The notes below the pieces were generated by a model that was not told the DNA's origin, did not search any database, and saw nothing but the letters and a program-made list of their open reading frames with translations. The position numbers and the translations under genes were made by a program. Positions 1-9,003 of a stretch of DNA of 53,039 nucleotides are shown here, one piece after another. Source of the DNA: Candidatus Acidiflorens stordalenmirensis. GTDB taxonomy: Bacteria > Acidobacteriota > Terriglobia > Terriglobales > Acidobacteriaceae. The first letter of the stretch is position 1. Each line of letters begins with the position of its first letter. Location: positions 1,121-54,159 of the forward strand of contig PLIC01000081.1 in the NCBI GenBank assembly GCA_003139995.1. The letters run 5' to 3'.

Positions 1-13
1 TCGTTTTAGGCCG

Positions 14-718
14 ATGCCGATGCTGCCGAAGCTCAACCGCAAGCGAGCACTGTTTGTCCTCACCAAAATCGACGAGATATTGGCGTGGGAAAAACAGAAA
101 GAGATGGAGCGCGACACCCGGTTCGTCGACCTCGGCAGGTATCTGTGCGAGGTGCGGGCAGGTCAGTACTGGAGGCTGGAGAACCTGAAGTCGTTTGACG
201 AATTCCTGGCGCGGCGGTTCCCGGAATCGAGAAGGAAGGCGTACTACCTGATGTCGATCCACGAGCACCTGCCGCCGCAGGCGAGAAAGGATCTGAAGGA
301 AGTGGGATGGACAAAGGGGCTGGAGCTAGCGAAGCTCGCGCGCCGGGACGGCCAGCACTTCGATTGTGCAACCTGGTTGCACAAAGCCCGCGCTCTGGCA
401 AAGGAGGACTTCCGGCGAGCAGTGGAGAAGGAACTGACGGGGAAGGAAGAGGAGCCGTCGGAGCTGATCTACTTCAAAGTCTACAAGAGCCAGATTCCGG
501 TCATCGAGCAGGCGATCGAGACGGCAGCTCTCATGTTGGGCACGGACAAATCACGCGGGTACTGCCTGGAGATGATCTGCGCCGACTTCTTGGCGGGCGC
601 GCATCTGGACGATGGCAACCCGGAGATCCTGCTCAATTCGATTTCACGCTACTACAAGTTCTTGCCCGGCGAACAGCGGCAGGCGTTCCTCGAAAACCTG
701 CTGGAGAAGGCGTCCTGA
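14..718 (+). CDS. Helical hypothetical protein, partner of HNH protein
   Basis: I do not recognise a named family. The 234-residue product is soluble, charged and mostly helical, with no signal peptide or membrane segment. Residues about 60-110 (Phe-Asp-Glu-Phe, then a Ser-Arg-Arg-Lys-Ala stretch and Gly-Trp-Thr-Lys) resemble the helix-turn-helix-like fold of phage or plasmid DUF3102-type proteins; this resemblance is by eye only. The reading frame is open to the left edge of the window, so the first ATG may not be the true start and the gene could be 5' truncated. It ends two bases before the HNH gene, so the two are probably cotranscribed. A DNA-related role is inferred from that neighbour only. 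Confidence 0.6.
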   Translation: MPMLPKLNRKRALFVLTKIDEILAWEKQKEMERDTRFVDLGRYLCEVRAGQYWRLENLKSFDEFLARRFPESRRKAYYLMSIHEHLPPQARKDLKEVGWTKGLELAKLARRDGQHFDCATWLHKARALAKEDFRRAVEKELTGKEEEPSELIYFKVYKSQIPVIEQAIETAALMLGTDKSRGYCLEMICADFLAGAHLDDGNPEILLNSISRYYKFLPGEQRQAFLENLLEKAS

Positions 719-720
719 GA

Positions 721-939
721 ATGATGCCTTCAAAAGCCGCTCCCTCGCGGCCGGACCCCTTGTCGTACGAAAGTCTGCGCCAGCAGATCCTGCGTCGCGA
801 CGGCTGGCGGTGTCAATCGTGTGGCGCGATGTCGAATCTTGAGGTGCACCACAGAGAGTTCCGCAGCCATTCAGGATCCGACTCCGAAGAGAACCTGATC
901 ACGCTCTGTTCTGGGTGTCACGCACGGGCTCATCTATAG
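721..939 (+). CDS. Small HNH endonuclease-domain protein
   Basis: The 72-residue product is essentially a bare HNH nuclease domain. It has a Cys-x2-Cys knuckle (Cys-Gln-Ser-Cys), then Leu-Glu-Val-His-His, an Asn in Glu-Glu-Asn-Leu-Ile, and a closing Cys-x2-Cys-His-Ala-Arg-x-His. The paired Cys motifs bind structural zinc and the central His-His is the metal/catalytic site in this family. It begins directly after the stop of the preceding gene, with tandem ATG codons, so it is likely translationally coupled. Such minimal HNH proteins nick or cut DNA in phage, intron or restriction contexts. Which applies here cannot be told from sequence. An in-frame longer ORF upstream overlaps the first gene and is not a credible start. 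Confidence 0.75.
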   Translation: MMPSKAAPSRPDPLSYESLRQQILRRDGWRCQSCGAMSNLEVHHREFRSHSGSDSEENLITLCSGCHARAHL

Positions 940-1357
940 CATTGAAGCTCTGACAGCCGGGACGCAAGCCACGGTTAACATGTGTCCAGTCTTGAGGGGT
1001 GCACTACAGCGCGGGGAGCCAGGAACTTTGGCACCGGTCCCGCATGTCTGAGATGACCAATGCACACCAGTGAGCTGGAAATTGCGCGGAGGCCGTCGAG
1101 TGAAGGGATACGTTTAAGTAAAGCAGCCTAGCATTTTCCGCGGCCATCGGCGAACGTGTCGAAGAATGTACGCTGATTGGGTTCTCAAGCACACTCCAAG
1201 AGCTGGGCCCTTGGTGATTTACGCGAGGTAAACTCTGCCTTATAACTAACCCTCAATATGTGTGTCGAAAATTGGGGCCGCTCAGTTCCAACAGTGCATT
1301 CGGGGATTCACGGTTGTACGGCACGGATCGACAAGGATCAACGTTCAGGAACCAGGC
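940..1357. other. Non-coding stretch
   Basis: I see no convincing gene, RNA or repeat here. The short ORFs in it have no recognisable motif or good ribosome binding site. Together with the methyltransferase remnant that follows, it reads as degraded DNA. Confidence 0.5.
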
Positions 1358-1681
1358 TCACAACGGGGAACAGGCGCGCGGCGGAACCGCCAGAGTGTGG
1401 AACCATGCCCGATCTGTAGGCGGATGGGGTTGAATTTCTGCACCATAAAGTTTGTATCCCGCAGCGTGCAACAACGCCGTGATTTCTGCGGAGTTCTCGT
1501 GCGAGACCTCGCACCAAATTGTTGGTCGGATTTCTTTTAATAGCCGTGCCGCTCCTTTCAAAACACTGACCTTATAAGTCTCCACGTCGATCTTCAACAC
1601 TGACGGAACAGGAAAATAATCTAGCAGGAAGTCCAAACGCGCAGCAGAATCGCTCCCCCGTCGGAACTGCCTTGTCGTTGA
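1358..1681 (-). pseudogene. FkbM-family methyltransferase, C-terminal remnant
   Basis: Read on the minus strand from just after an in-frame TGA near 1682, the frame encodes about 107 residues with the FkbM C-terminal signature: Leu-Lys-Ile-Asp-Val-Glu, then Val-Leu-Lys-Gly-Ala, Arg-Pro-Thr-Ile-Trp-Cys-Glu-Val, and Ala-Gly-Tyr-Lys-Leu-Tyr. Full FkbM methyltransferases run to about 230-280 residues and carry the SAM-binding glycine motif upstream. That N-terminal half is missing, and there is no ATG start (only TTG inside). It is therefore a truncated relic, probably left by a deletion. FkbM enzymes O-methylate sugars or polyketides, commonly in surface-polysaccharide loci, but no such locus adjoins it. 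Confidence 0.7.
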
Positions 1682-1888
1682 TCAAACTTTGCGACGACCG
1701 GACGCTGAAAAATTCCTGGGAAGAGAACGCATTGTGTCGTGTTATGCCCGCTCAAACGAAAGCCTCTTGTTTGGTGAAAAACTGTGTGAACAACAGCTTT
1801 TTACCATGAAGAGGCTTTTCGTGTTTCTGAATTCACGAATTTTTCAGGCTAGTGGGGATCAAGATAAAAACGGAAGGACAGGATTCTT

Positions 1889-4573
1889 CTATCCGTTCGC
1901 TTTGGGCGCGGAGCTGTCCCGTGAATCGTGGACGCCTCTCCGATGGGAAAGCCGCCGGCCGGCCACAAACTTCATCTTGCCATCCTCGGCGTCTACGACT
2001 ACGCGGTCGCCGTGGTGTACCTCGTCATGCAGGATTTTCACAGCCAGTGGGTCCTGCACCAGTCGTTGGATGAAGCGCTTGAGGGGCCGCGCGCCGAAGT
2101 TGGGATCATAACCCTCACGCAGCAGCAATTCCTTGGCAGCAGCGGTCAGCTCCAGGATGATTTGGCGCTCGGCCAGCGGGCGCTGCACCTCCTCCAGCCG
2201 CAGGTCAATAATCTTGGTCAGCTCCTCTGTGCCCAGCGGGTTGAAGATAATGAAGTCGTCTACGCGGTTGAGAAATTCAGGCTTGAAGTGTGCCCGCAGA
2301 GCATTCATTACTTGCTTGCGTGCCCGCTCAAAATTCTCGGGCGCGCGCAGCCACTCGGCGGTGAGTTGCGGCGAGTCGATGTTGGAGGTCATGATGAGAA
2401 CCGTATTGCGGAAGTCCACGGTTCGGCCCTTGCCGTCGGTGAGGCGGCCGTCATCCATGATCTGCAGCAGGATGTTGAATACATCCTGGTGGGCCTTTTC
2501 GATCTCGTCGAAAAGGACGACCGAGTAAGGACGGCGGCGCACGGCCTCGGTGAGCTGGCCGCCTTCCTCGTAGCCTACGTATCCGGGGGGCGCGCCAATC
2601 AGGCGCGACACGGCATATTTCTCCATGTATTCCGACATGTCGATGCGCACCAGGGCACGCTCATCGTCAAAGAGGAACTCGGCCAGGGCGCGGGCCAATT
2701 CGGTTTTGCCTACTCCCGTCGGCCCCAGGAAGATGAAAGAACCGATCGGACGCCTGGGATCGGAGAGCCCGGTGCGGGCACGGCGGATAGCATCGGCAAT
2801 CCGCTCCAAGGCAGGATCCTGGCCGATCACGCGGCGGCGCAGACGGTCTTCCATTTCGACCAGCTTCTTTACTTCGCCTTCAAGCATCCTGGACACGGGA
2901 ATGCCGGTCCACTTCGAGACGATGTGGGCGATCTCGTCTTCATCCACTTCTTCCTTGAGCAGGCGCGAGCCGCGCTGGCGGCCGAGTCTGGATTGCAGCT
3001 TGCGCAGCTCCCGCTTCGCCTGGCGAAGCGGGCCATGGTCATCACTATGGCCATCACTGCCCGCCTTCGGCAAGGCTGCATCACAGAACTCTGCCGGCTC
3101 CTGCAACTTCAGTTGCTCGATCGTCTGCTCCAGTTCACGCATCTGACTGACCGCTTGCTTCTCCTTCTTCCAGCGGGCCTTCAGGACGTTGACTTGTTTC
3201 TGGACTCCGGCCAGCTCACTTTCCAGGATTCGCAAACCTTCCCGCGAGTTGGTATCGTCTTCCCGCACGAGTGCACGCTTCTCGATCACCAATTGCGCGG
3301 CGCGGCGCTCGAGTTGGTCGATCTCCACCGGCACGGAGTCGATCTGCATACGCAGGGCGGCGGCGGCCTCGTCCACCAAGTCGATGGCCTTGTCCGGCAA
3401 GAAGCGATCGGCGATGTAGCGGTGCGAGAGCGTGGCGGCGGCCACTAGGGCAGAGTCCTTGATGCGGACGCCATGATGCAGCTCATAACGCTCTTGCAGG
3501 CCGCGTACGATGGCGATGGTGTCGGCCACGCTGGGCTCGGCCACATAGATAGTCTGGAAGCGACGTTCGAGCGCCGGGTCCTTCTCGATGTGCTTGCGAT
3601 ACTCGCTCAGGGTGGTGGCGCCGATGGTTCGCAACTCCCCGCGCGCCAGCGCCGGCTTCAACATATTGGACGCGTCGATTGCGCCTTCCGCCGCTCCGGC
3701 TCCAACCAGCGTGTGCAGCTCATCAATGAACGTGATGATCTGCCCCTGCGAGTCCTCGATCTCGCGCAGCAGCGCCTTCAAGCGATCTTCAAACTCGCCG
3801 CGGTACTTGGTGCCGGCCACCATCGCACCCAGATCCAGCGCTACCAGACGCTTGGTCTTGAGCGACTCGGGGACATCGCCGCAGACGATGCGCTGCGTCA
3901 GACCTTCGACGATGGCAGTCTTGCCCACGCCGGGCTCGCCAATCAGGACGGGATTGTTCTTGGTGCGGCGCAATAGCACTTGGATCACGCGCCGGATTTC
4001 GTCATCGCGGCCGATCACTGGGTCGAGCTTGCCGCGGCGCGCCAAGTCGGTAAGATCGCGGGCATAGAGCGCAAGTGCCCCATCTTTGGTTTCTGAGGTT
4101 GGGCCGGCGGCTTGCTGCGGGCTGCGAACGGCGATCAGCGCCATTAAGATGGCATTGCGTTCGGCGCCGTGTCGCGCCAGCAGGGTTTGGGCGGGATCGC
4201 TCTCAAGATCCAAGATGGCCAAGAGCAGGTGTTCGGTGGAGACGTGCTCATCGTCGAGGTCGGCGGCCTCCTGAAAAGCCTGCTTGAGGACGGCGCTAGC
4301 GGTCGAAGAGGGCTCAGCCTTCAAGGCGCCGCCGGCCCAAAGCGCTGGCAATTGGTCAATCAGGCGCCGTGCCTCGGCCAGCACTGCCTGGCTGTCGACG
4401 CCAATCTTGCTCAGCACCGGTACCACCGTGCCTTCGCGGTCGGAGAGGAGGCTGGCAAGCAGATGGAGGGGCATGAGCTCGGGGTTGCCGCGCTTGGAGG
4501 CGAGATGGCCGGCGGCTTGCACCGCCTGCTTCGCCTTGGACGTCAGTTTGTCCCAACTCGCGATGATCGGCAT
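1889..4573 (-). CDS. clpB: ATP-dependent disaggregase ClpB
   Basis: Hsp100 AAA+ disaggregase, which with DnaK/DnaJ/GrpE pulls polypeptides out of aggregates in the cytoplasm. The 894-residue product has the full layout: a double Clp-N domain (about 5-150), NBD1 with Walker A Gly-Glu-Pro-Gly-Val-Gly-Lys-Thr (about 212-219) and Walker B followed by Asp-Glu-Leu-His, a coiled-coil middle domain (about 400-530), NBD2 with Gly-Pro-Thr-Gly-Val-Gly-Lys-Thr, and the ClpB C-terminal domain. It is slightly longer than the usual 855-870 because of a basic C-terminal tail. The middle domain contains a Gly/Asp/His-rich insertion. I chose the ATG over an upstream in-frame TTG. I saw no CIRCE element or other heat-shock operator upstream. 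It follows the radical SAM gene on the same strand after 85 bp. Confidence 0.96.
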   Translation of the reverse strand: MPIIASWDKLTSKAKQAVQAAGHLASKRGNPELMPLHLLASLLSDREGTVVPVLSKIGVDSQAVLAEARRLIDQLPALWAGGALKAEPSSTASAVLKQAFQEAADLDDEHVSTEHLLLAILDLESDPAQTLLARHGAERNAILMALIAVRSPQQAAGPTSETKDGALALYARDLTDLARRGKLDPVIGRDDEIRRVIQVLLRRTKNNPVLIGEPGVGKTAIVEGLTQRIVCGDVPESLKTKRLVALDLGAMVAGTKYRGEFEDRLKALLREIEDSQGQIITFIDELHTLVGAGAAEGAIDASNMLKPALARGELRTIGATTLSEYRKHIEKDPALERRFQTIYVAEPSVADTIAIVRGLQERYELHHGVRIKDSALVAAATLSHRYIADRFLPDKAIDLVDEAAAALRMQIDSVPVEIDQLERRAAQLVIEKRALVREDDTNSREGLRILESELAGVQKQVNVLKARWKKEKQAVSQMRELEQTIEQLKLQEPAEFCDAALPKAGSDGHSDDHGPLRQAKRELRKLQSRLGRQRGSRLLKEEVDEDEIAHIVSKWTGIPVSRMLEGEVKKLVEMEDRLRRRVIGQDPALERIADAIRRARTGLSDPRRPIGSFIFLGPTGVGKTELARALAEFLFDDERALVRIDMSEYMEKYAVSRLIGAPPGYVGYEEGGQLTEAVRRRPYSVVLFDEIEKAHQDVFNILLQIMDDGRLTDGKGRTVDFRNTVLIMTSNIDSPQLTAEWLRAPENFERARKQVMNALRAHFKPEFLNRVDDFIIFNPLGTEELTKIIDLRLEEVQRPLAERQIILELTAAAKELLLREGYDPNFGARPLKRFIQRLVQDPLAVKILHDEVHHGDRVVVDAEDGKMKFVAGRRLSHRRGVHDSRDSSAPKANG

Positions 4574-4658
4574 GTTGTTCGTCCCAAGCGGGCCGCACAA
4601 CTAGCGGCGGACTGAGGAGTGATGGAAAGCCCCGCGTCCTCCGCCAGGAATTCAGATC

Positions 4659-5837
4659 CTACCGCTTGGAAACGCCTCCACAAACCGCCGCATCAGGCCG
4701 GTAGGCAGGGGATAAATCTCCGGCTCTCCAATTGAAAACAGGGTCGAGCCCTTCGGACCTTAGCTTGGTGGAGTAGATCGGCGCGTCGTACGAATGAGCC
4801 GTGAACTGGCACCCACCGTGCTGAAGTGAATAACCACCCGGTGTGGTGGAACAGTTGAGCGTGAAGAGACAGCCGCCTCCTCTCGCCAGCTCAACGCATA
4901 CGTCCCAGTCCTCTCGCGTACTCACAAACACTGCGGTCGTCGGCGCAAACATGTTATGAAGAGCAATGGTCACGAGAAACTCCTGGCGAGTGAGCGTGTA
5001 AGGCGACTCTTGAAGAAGGGCTCCGGGAGCCAGCTTCAGACCGGGAGTACCGAGAATGGTGGCGCCACCTCCGTAGTGCTGCTGCAGGTATTCCTCATGC
5101 CGCATCAGCATGGCCCAGTCCCGTCTCCAGTCCGACAGGCCGGAAAGCACTCCGATGCCGACGTGCTCAACCCCGGCCACGAGCATGCGTTCATAGGCGT
5201 CCAGGCGGTATTCAAAGTTTGCCTTCTTGGTCCTGCCGGGATGCAGTACGGCGTATCGCGCCTTGTCGTAGGTTTCCTGCCAGAGCACGGACCAGCACAG
5301 CCCCGCGTCGATCAAGCGGCGGTAATCGCTTTCTTCCAATGACTCGGCACTTATTCCGACGAGACCGCCGCCATGACGGTCCAGCACACGCCGCAACAGT
5401 TCCACGTGACGACACATCGCATCCACTCGCATCCGCGGATCGGAGGCGTAGACGAGCTCGAGAACTCTCTGCCCCTTCTGCTCGACGAGATAGATCGCCT
5501 CTTGTTCGAGTTCGTCATCCGTCAATCGCTTGCGCTCGACCCCGATGCCTTTATTTCCTCCGCGATAATTGCAATAGAGGCACTGCTCCTCGCAGATGCT
5601 GGTCACATAGATCGGGACGATCACAAAGACTTGTCCACCGTAAAGAGCCCCTTTGACCTCGGCGGAACGGGCGATGATGGCTTGATCCAGCTTGCCCCCC
5701 AGCCCGAAGCCTTCGCTCCAAAAGAAAGGCGCGCAGTCGGATGCCACCATGGGCCGGAGCGAGTCTAGAGATCCCGGTCGCGTGTGGGGAAACTCTGAGA
5801 CTTCTTTGCAAACGATTTCGTAGCGCTGAGAGAACAT
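4659..5837 (-). CDS. ThiH/HydG-like radical SAM protein
   Basis: The 392-residue product carries a radical-SAM [4Fe-4S] motif Cys82-x3-Cys86-x2-Cys89 (Cys-Glu-Glu-Gln-Cys-Leu-Tyr-Cys). Around it is the ThiH/HydG context: a preceding Tyr-Gly-Gly-x-Val-Phe-Val-Ile-Val-Pro-Ile-Tyr strand and a following Asn-Lys-Gly-Ile ... Arg-Lys-Arg-Leu-Thr segment. ThiH splits tyrosine to dehydroglycine for the thiamin thiazole; HydG makes CO and cyanide for [FeFe]-hydrogenase. The C-terminus lacks the recognisable HydG Cys-x2-Cys cluster pattern, and no hyd genes are nearby. Divergent tenA-thiD (158 bp away) favours a thiamin-related role, but other thiazole genes are absent from the window. The start is an ATG with a weak ribosome binding site. 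The class is confident; the exact reaction is not. Confidence 0.75.
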   Translation of the reverse strand: MFSQRYEIVCKEVSEFPHTRPGSLDSLRPMVASDCAPFFWSEGFGLGGKLDQAIIARSAEVKGALYGGQVFVIVPIYVTSICEEQCLYCNYRGGNKGIGVERKRLTDDELEQEAIYLVEQKGQRVLELVYASDPRMRVDAMCRHVELLRRVLDRHGGGLVGISAESLEESDYRRLIDAGLCWSVLWQETYDKARYAVLHPGRTKKANFEYRLDAYERMLVAGVEHVGIGVLSGLSDWRRDWAMLMRHEEYLQQHYGGGATILGTPGLKLAPGALLQESPYTLTRQEFLVTIALHNMFAPTTAVFVSTREDWDVCVELARGGGCLFTLNCSTTPGGYSLQHGGCQFTAHSYDAPIYSTKLRSEGLDPVFNWRAGDLSPAYRPDAAVCGGVSKR

Positions 5838-5995
5838 GGAATTTTCTATTCATGAGGATACGCGCAATCGAAAACCGGGCACCGTGACCATGCACACAGG
5901 GGCCTGTGACGACGGTCAGGACGAGCCGAACTCCAGCAGCTTGGAAATCCTGCCGCGGTTGGAGCTCGCGAGTAAGATGAGAGTTGCGAGAACCT

Positions 5996-6667
5996 ATGGC
6001 AGAGCGATTCACCGAGCGGCTGCGCCAAAAAGCAGCTGGGATTTGGGAGGCACAACACCAACACCCGTTTGTACGAGGCATTGGCGATGGAACGCTAAGT
6101 CTGGAAAGATTCAAGTTCTGGCTGCGGCAGGATTATGTGTTCCTCATCGAGTACGCGCGGCTTCTGGCTCTGGCCGCCGCGCGCAGTCCGGACCTGGAGA
6201 CCATGACCCGCTTCGCCACGCTGCTCAAGGAAACCGTGGAAACCGAGATGAATCTCCACCGGGCCTACGCTGCCGAGTTCGGGATCAGCCGCGAGGAACT
6301 TGAGCGAGAACTCCCTGCGCCGACCACTCGGGGCTACACCGATTTCTTGTTGCGAGTGGCAGCGACGGGCGATTTCGCCGAGTTGGCTGCAGCGTTGTTA
6401 CCTTGCATGTGGGCTTTCAGCGAAATCGGCCAGCGCCTGGCTGCGCAGCTCGCCCCCAGCGGCAAACGTTATGCGAAGTGGATCGCGATGTACAGTTCCA
6501 GAGAATTTGCCGAACTGGCCCAGTGGTGCTGCGATCTGCTCGATAGTCTTGCCGCAGGACTGCCGGAGCGCGACTTGCGGAAGCTGGAGGCCGCGTTTTT
6601 CACCAGCAGCCGCTACGAGTCGCAGTTCTGGGAGATGGCATGGAAGATGGAACGGTGGCCGATATGA
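5996..6667 (+). CDS. tenA: TenA-family thiaminase II / aminopyrimidine aminohydrolase
   Basis: TenA hydrolyses amino-HMP or degraded thiamin to recover the HMP pyrimidine for thiamin synthesis in the cytoplasm. The 223-residue all-helical product fits the usual length and keeps the expected residues: Asp46 in Arg-Gln-Asp-Tyr, Cys137 in Leu-Pro-Cys-Met-Trp, and the C-terminal Tyr-Glu-x-x-Phe-Trp-Glu-Met segment with Glu208 and Glu213. I chose the ATG over a TTG four codons upstream. It lies 50 bp before thiD and divergent from the radical SAM gene, making a thiamin-salvage unit. I looked for a TPP riboswitch in the divergent leader and saw neither of its conserved core segments. Confidence 0.92.
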   Translation: MAERFTERLRQKAAGIWEAQHQHPFVRGIGDGTLSLERFKFWLRQDYVFLIEYARLLALAAARSPDLETMTRFATLLKETVETEMNLHRAYAAEFGISREELERELPAPTTRGYTDFLLRVAATGDFAELAAALLPCMWAFSEIGQRLAAQLAPSGKRYAKWIAMYSSREFAELAQWCCDLLDSLAAGLPERDLRKLEAAFFTSSRYESQFWEMAWKMERWPI

Positions 6668-6717
6668 CGGTCGCGACTTCGCAACCGGAAGGCTGGCAAC
6701 GGGAAGGCTGGTGACTG

Positions 6718-7527
6718 ATGAAGATTCCTTGCGTTCTGATCGTCGCAGGTTCCGATTCCAGCGGTGGGGCCGGGATTCAGGCTGACCTGAAAACGGTCTC
6801 GGCCCTAGGCGCCTTTGGCATGACTGCAATTACCGCTCTCACGGCACAAAATACGACCGGCGTCTACGGAGTCCTGGAGATCGAGCCGAAGTTTGTAGTG
6901 AAGCAGATCGAAGCCTGTGTAAGCGACATCGGGTGCGATGCGGTCAAGACGGGAATGCTCGCGAGCACCGCAATCATCGACGCGGTTGCAGCCACAATTT
7001 CCGGCCACAAGCTAGGCCCGCTGGTCGTGGACCCGGTGATGATCGCCAAGAGTGGCGCCCCGCTGCTGAAGCCCGATGCCATCGCGGCTCTCAAGACCAA
7101 GTTGCTGCCGCTAGCCGTTGTGGTCACACCCAACCTGCATGAAGCCGCGGCGATCACCGGACGCGAAATCAAAACGCTTGTGCAAATGAAAGAGGCCGCG
7201 CGGGCGATCCGCGACCTGGGACCGGCAAATGTTGTCGTCAAGGGTGGTCATCTGGAATGCATAGCCGCCGACGTCCTCTACGACGGCCGTGAATTCACGG
7301 AATTTCGCGCTGAGCGCATCGACACCAAGAACACGCACGGTACCGGTTGCATCTTCGCTTCGGCCATTGCGGCCAATCTGGCCCAAACGAAAACCGTTCT
7401 GGAGAGCGTGACTGCCGCTAAGGATTTCATCACCGCAGCCATCCGTGCCGGCCTCGCGATTGGGAAGGGTCATGGGCCTGCCGATCCAATGGCCATGCTG
7501 TACCACAGGGCAGGATTGGGCGGCTGA
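6718..7527 (+). CDS. thiD: HMP/HMP-P kinase ThiD
   Basis: Phosphorylates 4-amino-5-hydroxymethyl-2-methylpyrimidine and its phosphate to HMP-PP for thiamin phosphate synthesis. The 269-residue ribokinase-fold product has the diagnostic N-terminal Ala-Gly-Ser-Asp-Ser-Ser-Gly-Gly-Ala-Gly-Ile-Gln-Ala-Asp-Leu-Lys-Thr, the Val-Lys-Thr-Gly-Met-Leu strand, Asp-Pro-Val-Met, and the anion-hole/catalytic loop Thr-His-Gly-Thr-Gly-Cys. Length matches the family. It acts directly after TenA, and the 50 bp between them contains a tandem copy of a purine-rich GGAAGGCTGG unit. The nearer copy is placed as a ribosome binding site about 8 bases before the ATG. ThiC, ThiE and ThiG are not in this window. Confidence 0.96.
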   Translation: MKIPCVLIVAGSDSSGGAGIQADLKTVSALGAFGMTAITALTAQNTTGVYGVLEIEPKFVVKQIEACVSDIGCDAVKTGMLASTAIIDAVAATISGHKLGPLVVDPVMIAKSGAPLLKPDAIAALKTKLLPLAVVVTPNLHEAAAITGREIKTLVQMKEAARAIRDLGPANVVVKGGHLECIAADVLYDGREFTEFRAERIDTKNTHGTGCIFASAIAANLAQTKTVLESVTAAKDFITAAIRAGLAIGKGHGPADPMAMLYHRAGLGG

Positions 7528-8189
7528 GTGGCAGGCATGCTTCCACGCTGAGGGCCGAGTGTCCCTCGTTTTTCCGCTTTCGAAACGCGGATGCTGCTCG
7601 TCCGCTACAAGCGTTCGTGGTCACCCTCACTGCAGTTTGTCCTAGTCGTGTCATTCATCGGGATGAGTATATTGATTAGGGCTGGTTTCATAAGTCGGTT
7701 TTGGGTAGGGCACGGCTTCAGGAGCCTGCCCTGTTTTGCCGAAGCCCCGAGCGAAGCCGAAGTGTGCCGTTCAGGACCTGGAAGAATGCGGGCTTTAGCC
7801 GCTGAGGGATGCGCCTTCGCCTTGTCCACCGGACTCGCCCCCACCATGTAGTGATTCTTCCGGTCGATCACGTCAAAGCACGTTCGAGGACAAAGCAACG
7901 CAGTCTTGAGCATTTCGCTCCAGGAATTTCTCCCCTGTGATCAACTGGTCTGTGATTCCCGTCACGACAGAAATGTTCGGCAACCAATGACGGCCATTCG
8001 TCGGCCGCGACCGCTTTCCGTCAGCATTGTTGGCGCAGCGTGATCCAGACCACGCCTCCACCATCTAACTCACTGCAACCGCAAGTGAATGACTTCTAAT
8101 GTGCCCGCCAACTCTTCGGCCTCTCGCGTGCAACGTGCGTGTATTCTCTCTGGCTAAGGTTCCACAGAAGAGAAGACTGGAGGCAGCCC
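7528..8189. other. Intergenic stretch with degraded palindromic repeats
   Basis: No credible gene. Around 7701-7732 there is a degenerate copy of the GGGCACGGCTTCAGC palindrome family found intact elsewhere in the window. Near 7795 a GGGCTTTAGCCGCTGAGGG segment looks like another repeat type. The short ORFs lack motifs. Near 8039 a CGTGA-N6-CCACG sequence is one base off a CRP-type palindrome. Confidence 0.5.
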
Positions 8190-8465
8190 ATGCTCCACAA
8201 ATGTGCAAATCCCGCCTGCACGGTTCCCTTCCGTTCCCTTCGCGAAGGCAAACTCTTTCTTGCGGAAACTTTTCCTTCTGACCTCAGCGCCGCTTTCGAC
8301 GGCAACCGGCGGAAGCTCCGCCGGCGTGAACATTTCTGGCTGTGCGATGCCTGCTCGTCACACTTCACGCTGCGTTTCGACCCCACCCTCGGGATGCTGA
8401 CTGTCCCCCTCGGCGAGCACGCGAGTCCACACTTCCTCACCCGCGCCGCGGTCAACGCTTGCTAA
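8190..8465 (+). CDS. Small zinc-ribbon protein
   Basis: The 91-residue product has two cysteine knuckles: Cys5-Ala-Asn-Pro-Ala-Cys10 near the start and Cys52-Asp-Ala-Cys55 later. Between them lies Pro-Phe-Arg-Ser-Leu-Arg-Glu-Gly-Lys-Leu-Phe, a pattern I associate with small zinc-ribbon proteins of Acidobacteriota. Function is unknown; zinc binding is inferred from the paired Cys motifs. The internal ATG is preferred over an ORF start 17 codons upstream, because the conserved Cys-Asn-Pro motif then begins four residues in and an AGAGAAGACTGGAGG segment lies just upstream. It precedes the next Cys-rich gene by 7 bp on the same strand, so they probably form an operon. Confidence 0.7.
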   Translation: MLHKCANPACTVPFRSLREGKLFLAETFPSDLSAAFDGNRRKLRRREHFWLCDACSSHFTLRFDPTLGMLTVPLGEHASPHFLTRAAVNAC

Positions 8466-8472
8466 TTATCAA

Positions 8473-8973
8473 ATGGGACCTCTTATGGATTACCCAATCA
8501 CAAAACGCGCACCTTGCTGCGTTTGCGGTCTCGACAGCTTTCGCCACATAGGATGGTTCCTCGTGGTCGAGAACCGCTGGCTCGACCGCCTCAAGATCCT
8601 TTTCTGGCATTCCTCGCTTGCCACGCAGAAGGACATGAAGAGCGTCTGCTGCAGGCAACATCTCAAAATCCTCATCGCCCACTGGCTGAACCAGGCCAGC
8701 CTCCGCCTTCCTCCGGCATACGACCCTCCGTTGCCTATTGGCAGCGACCCAACTCTCACCGATTTCGATCTCGGCCCCCATTCGGTTGGCCGCCTGGTCG
8801 GCGAGCTGGCGGTTCATCGCGAGTCCTTTTCCCGCGTCTGGTCAGGTTCTCCCGAGGCTCTGGAATGCATCCTCGACGCTCTCCTCACCATCGGAGCTGA
8901 AGCCAAATCCCAACCACTGGGGTTTCAGTCCTTCTACCCACCCGAGTCCTCGCACGGACTCTCACTCCAATAA
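8473..8973 (+). CDS. Cys-containing hypothetical protein
   Basis: The 166-residue product matches no family I can name. It has a Cys15-Cys16-x-Cys18 cluster near the N-terminus and a Cys-Cys-Arg-Gln-His group near residue 59, which together could form one zinc site. There is no signal peptide or membrane helix. It starts 7 bp after the small zinc-ribbon gene, so the two are likely cotranscribed. A second in-frame ATG four codons in is an alternative start. Its stop codon sits one base before a 12-bp hairpin shared with the convergent DUF2252 gene. Confidence 0.6.
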   Translation: MGPLMDYPITKRAPCCVCGLDSFRHIGWFLVVENRWLDRLKILFWHSSLATQKDMKSVCCRQHLKILIAHWLNQASLRLPPAYDPPLPIGSDPTLTDFDLGPHSVGRLVGELAVHRESFSRVWSGSPEALECILDALLTIGAEAKSQPLGFQSFYPPESSHGLSLQ

Positions 8974-8974
8974 G

Positions 8975-9003
8975 GCGCTGGCAGAGTCTATCTCTGCCAG
9001 CGC
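8975..9003. terminator. Perfect 12-bp hairpin between convergent genes
   Basis: Arms GCGCTGGCAGAG and CTCTGCCAGCGC pair perfectly around a 5-nt loop. The hairpin starts right after the stop of the plus gene. Its loop contains the TAG stop of the minus gene, so the distal stem also encodes that gene's last four codons. There is no strong T-run on either side, so it may act as a bidirectional stabiliser rather than an intrinsic terminator. Confidence 0.6.

Noticed and set aside
1928-3448. 506-codon open frame opposite clpB
   Set aside because: It is antisense to a fully conserved clpB and its translation shows no family motif; GC-rich codon bias creates long antisense frames.
4574-4658. CIRCE element for clpB
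   Set aside because: No TTAGCACTC/GAGTGCTAA inverted repeat is present.
5838-5995. TPP riboswitch before tenA
   Set aside because: The conserved CUGAGA and the AUGCCAGCG-type core are both missing from the divergent leader.
8037-8052. Third CRP-type site CGTGA-N6-CCACG
   Set aside because: One mismatch in a half-site and no properly placed downstream gene; probably chance.
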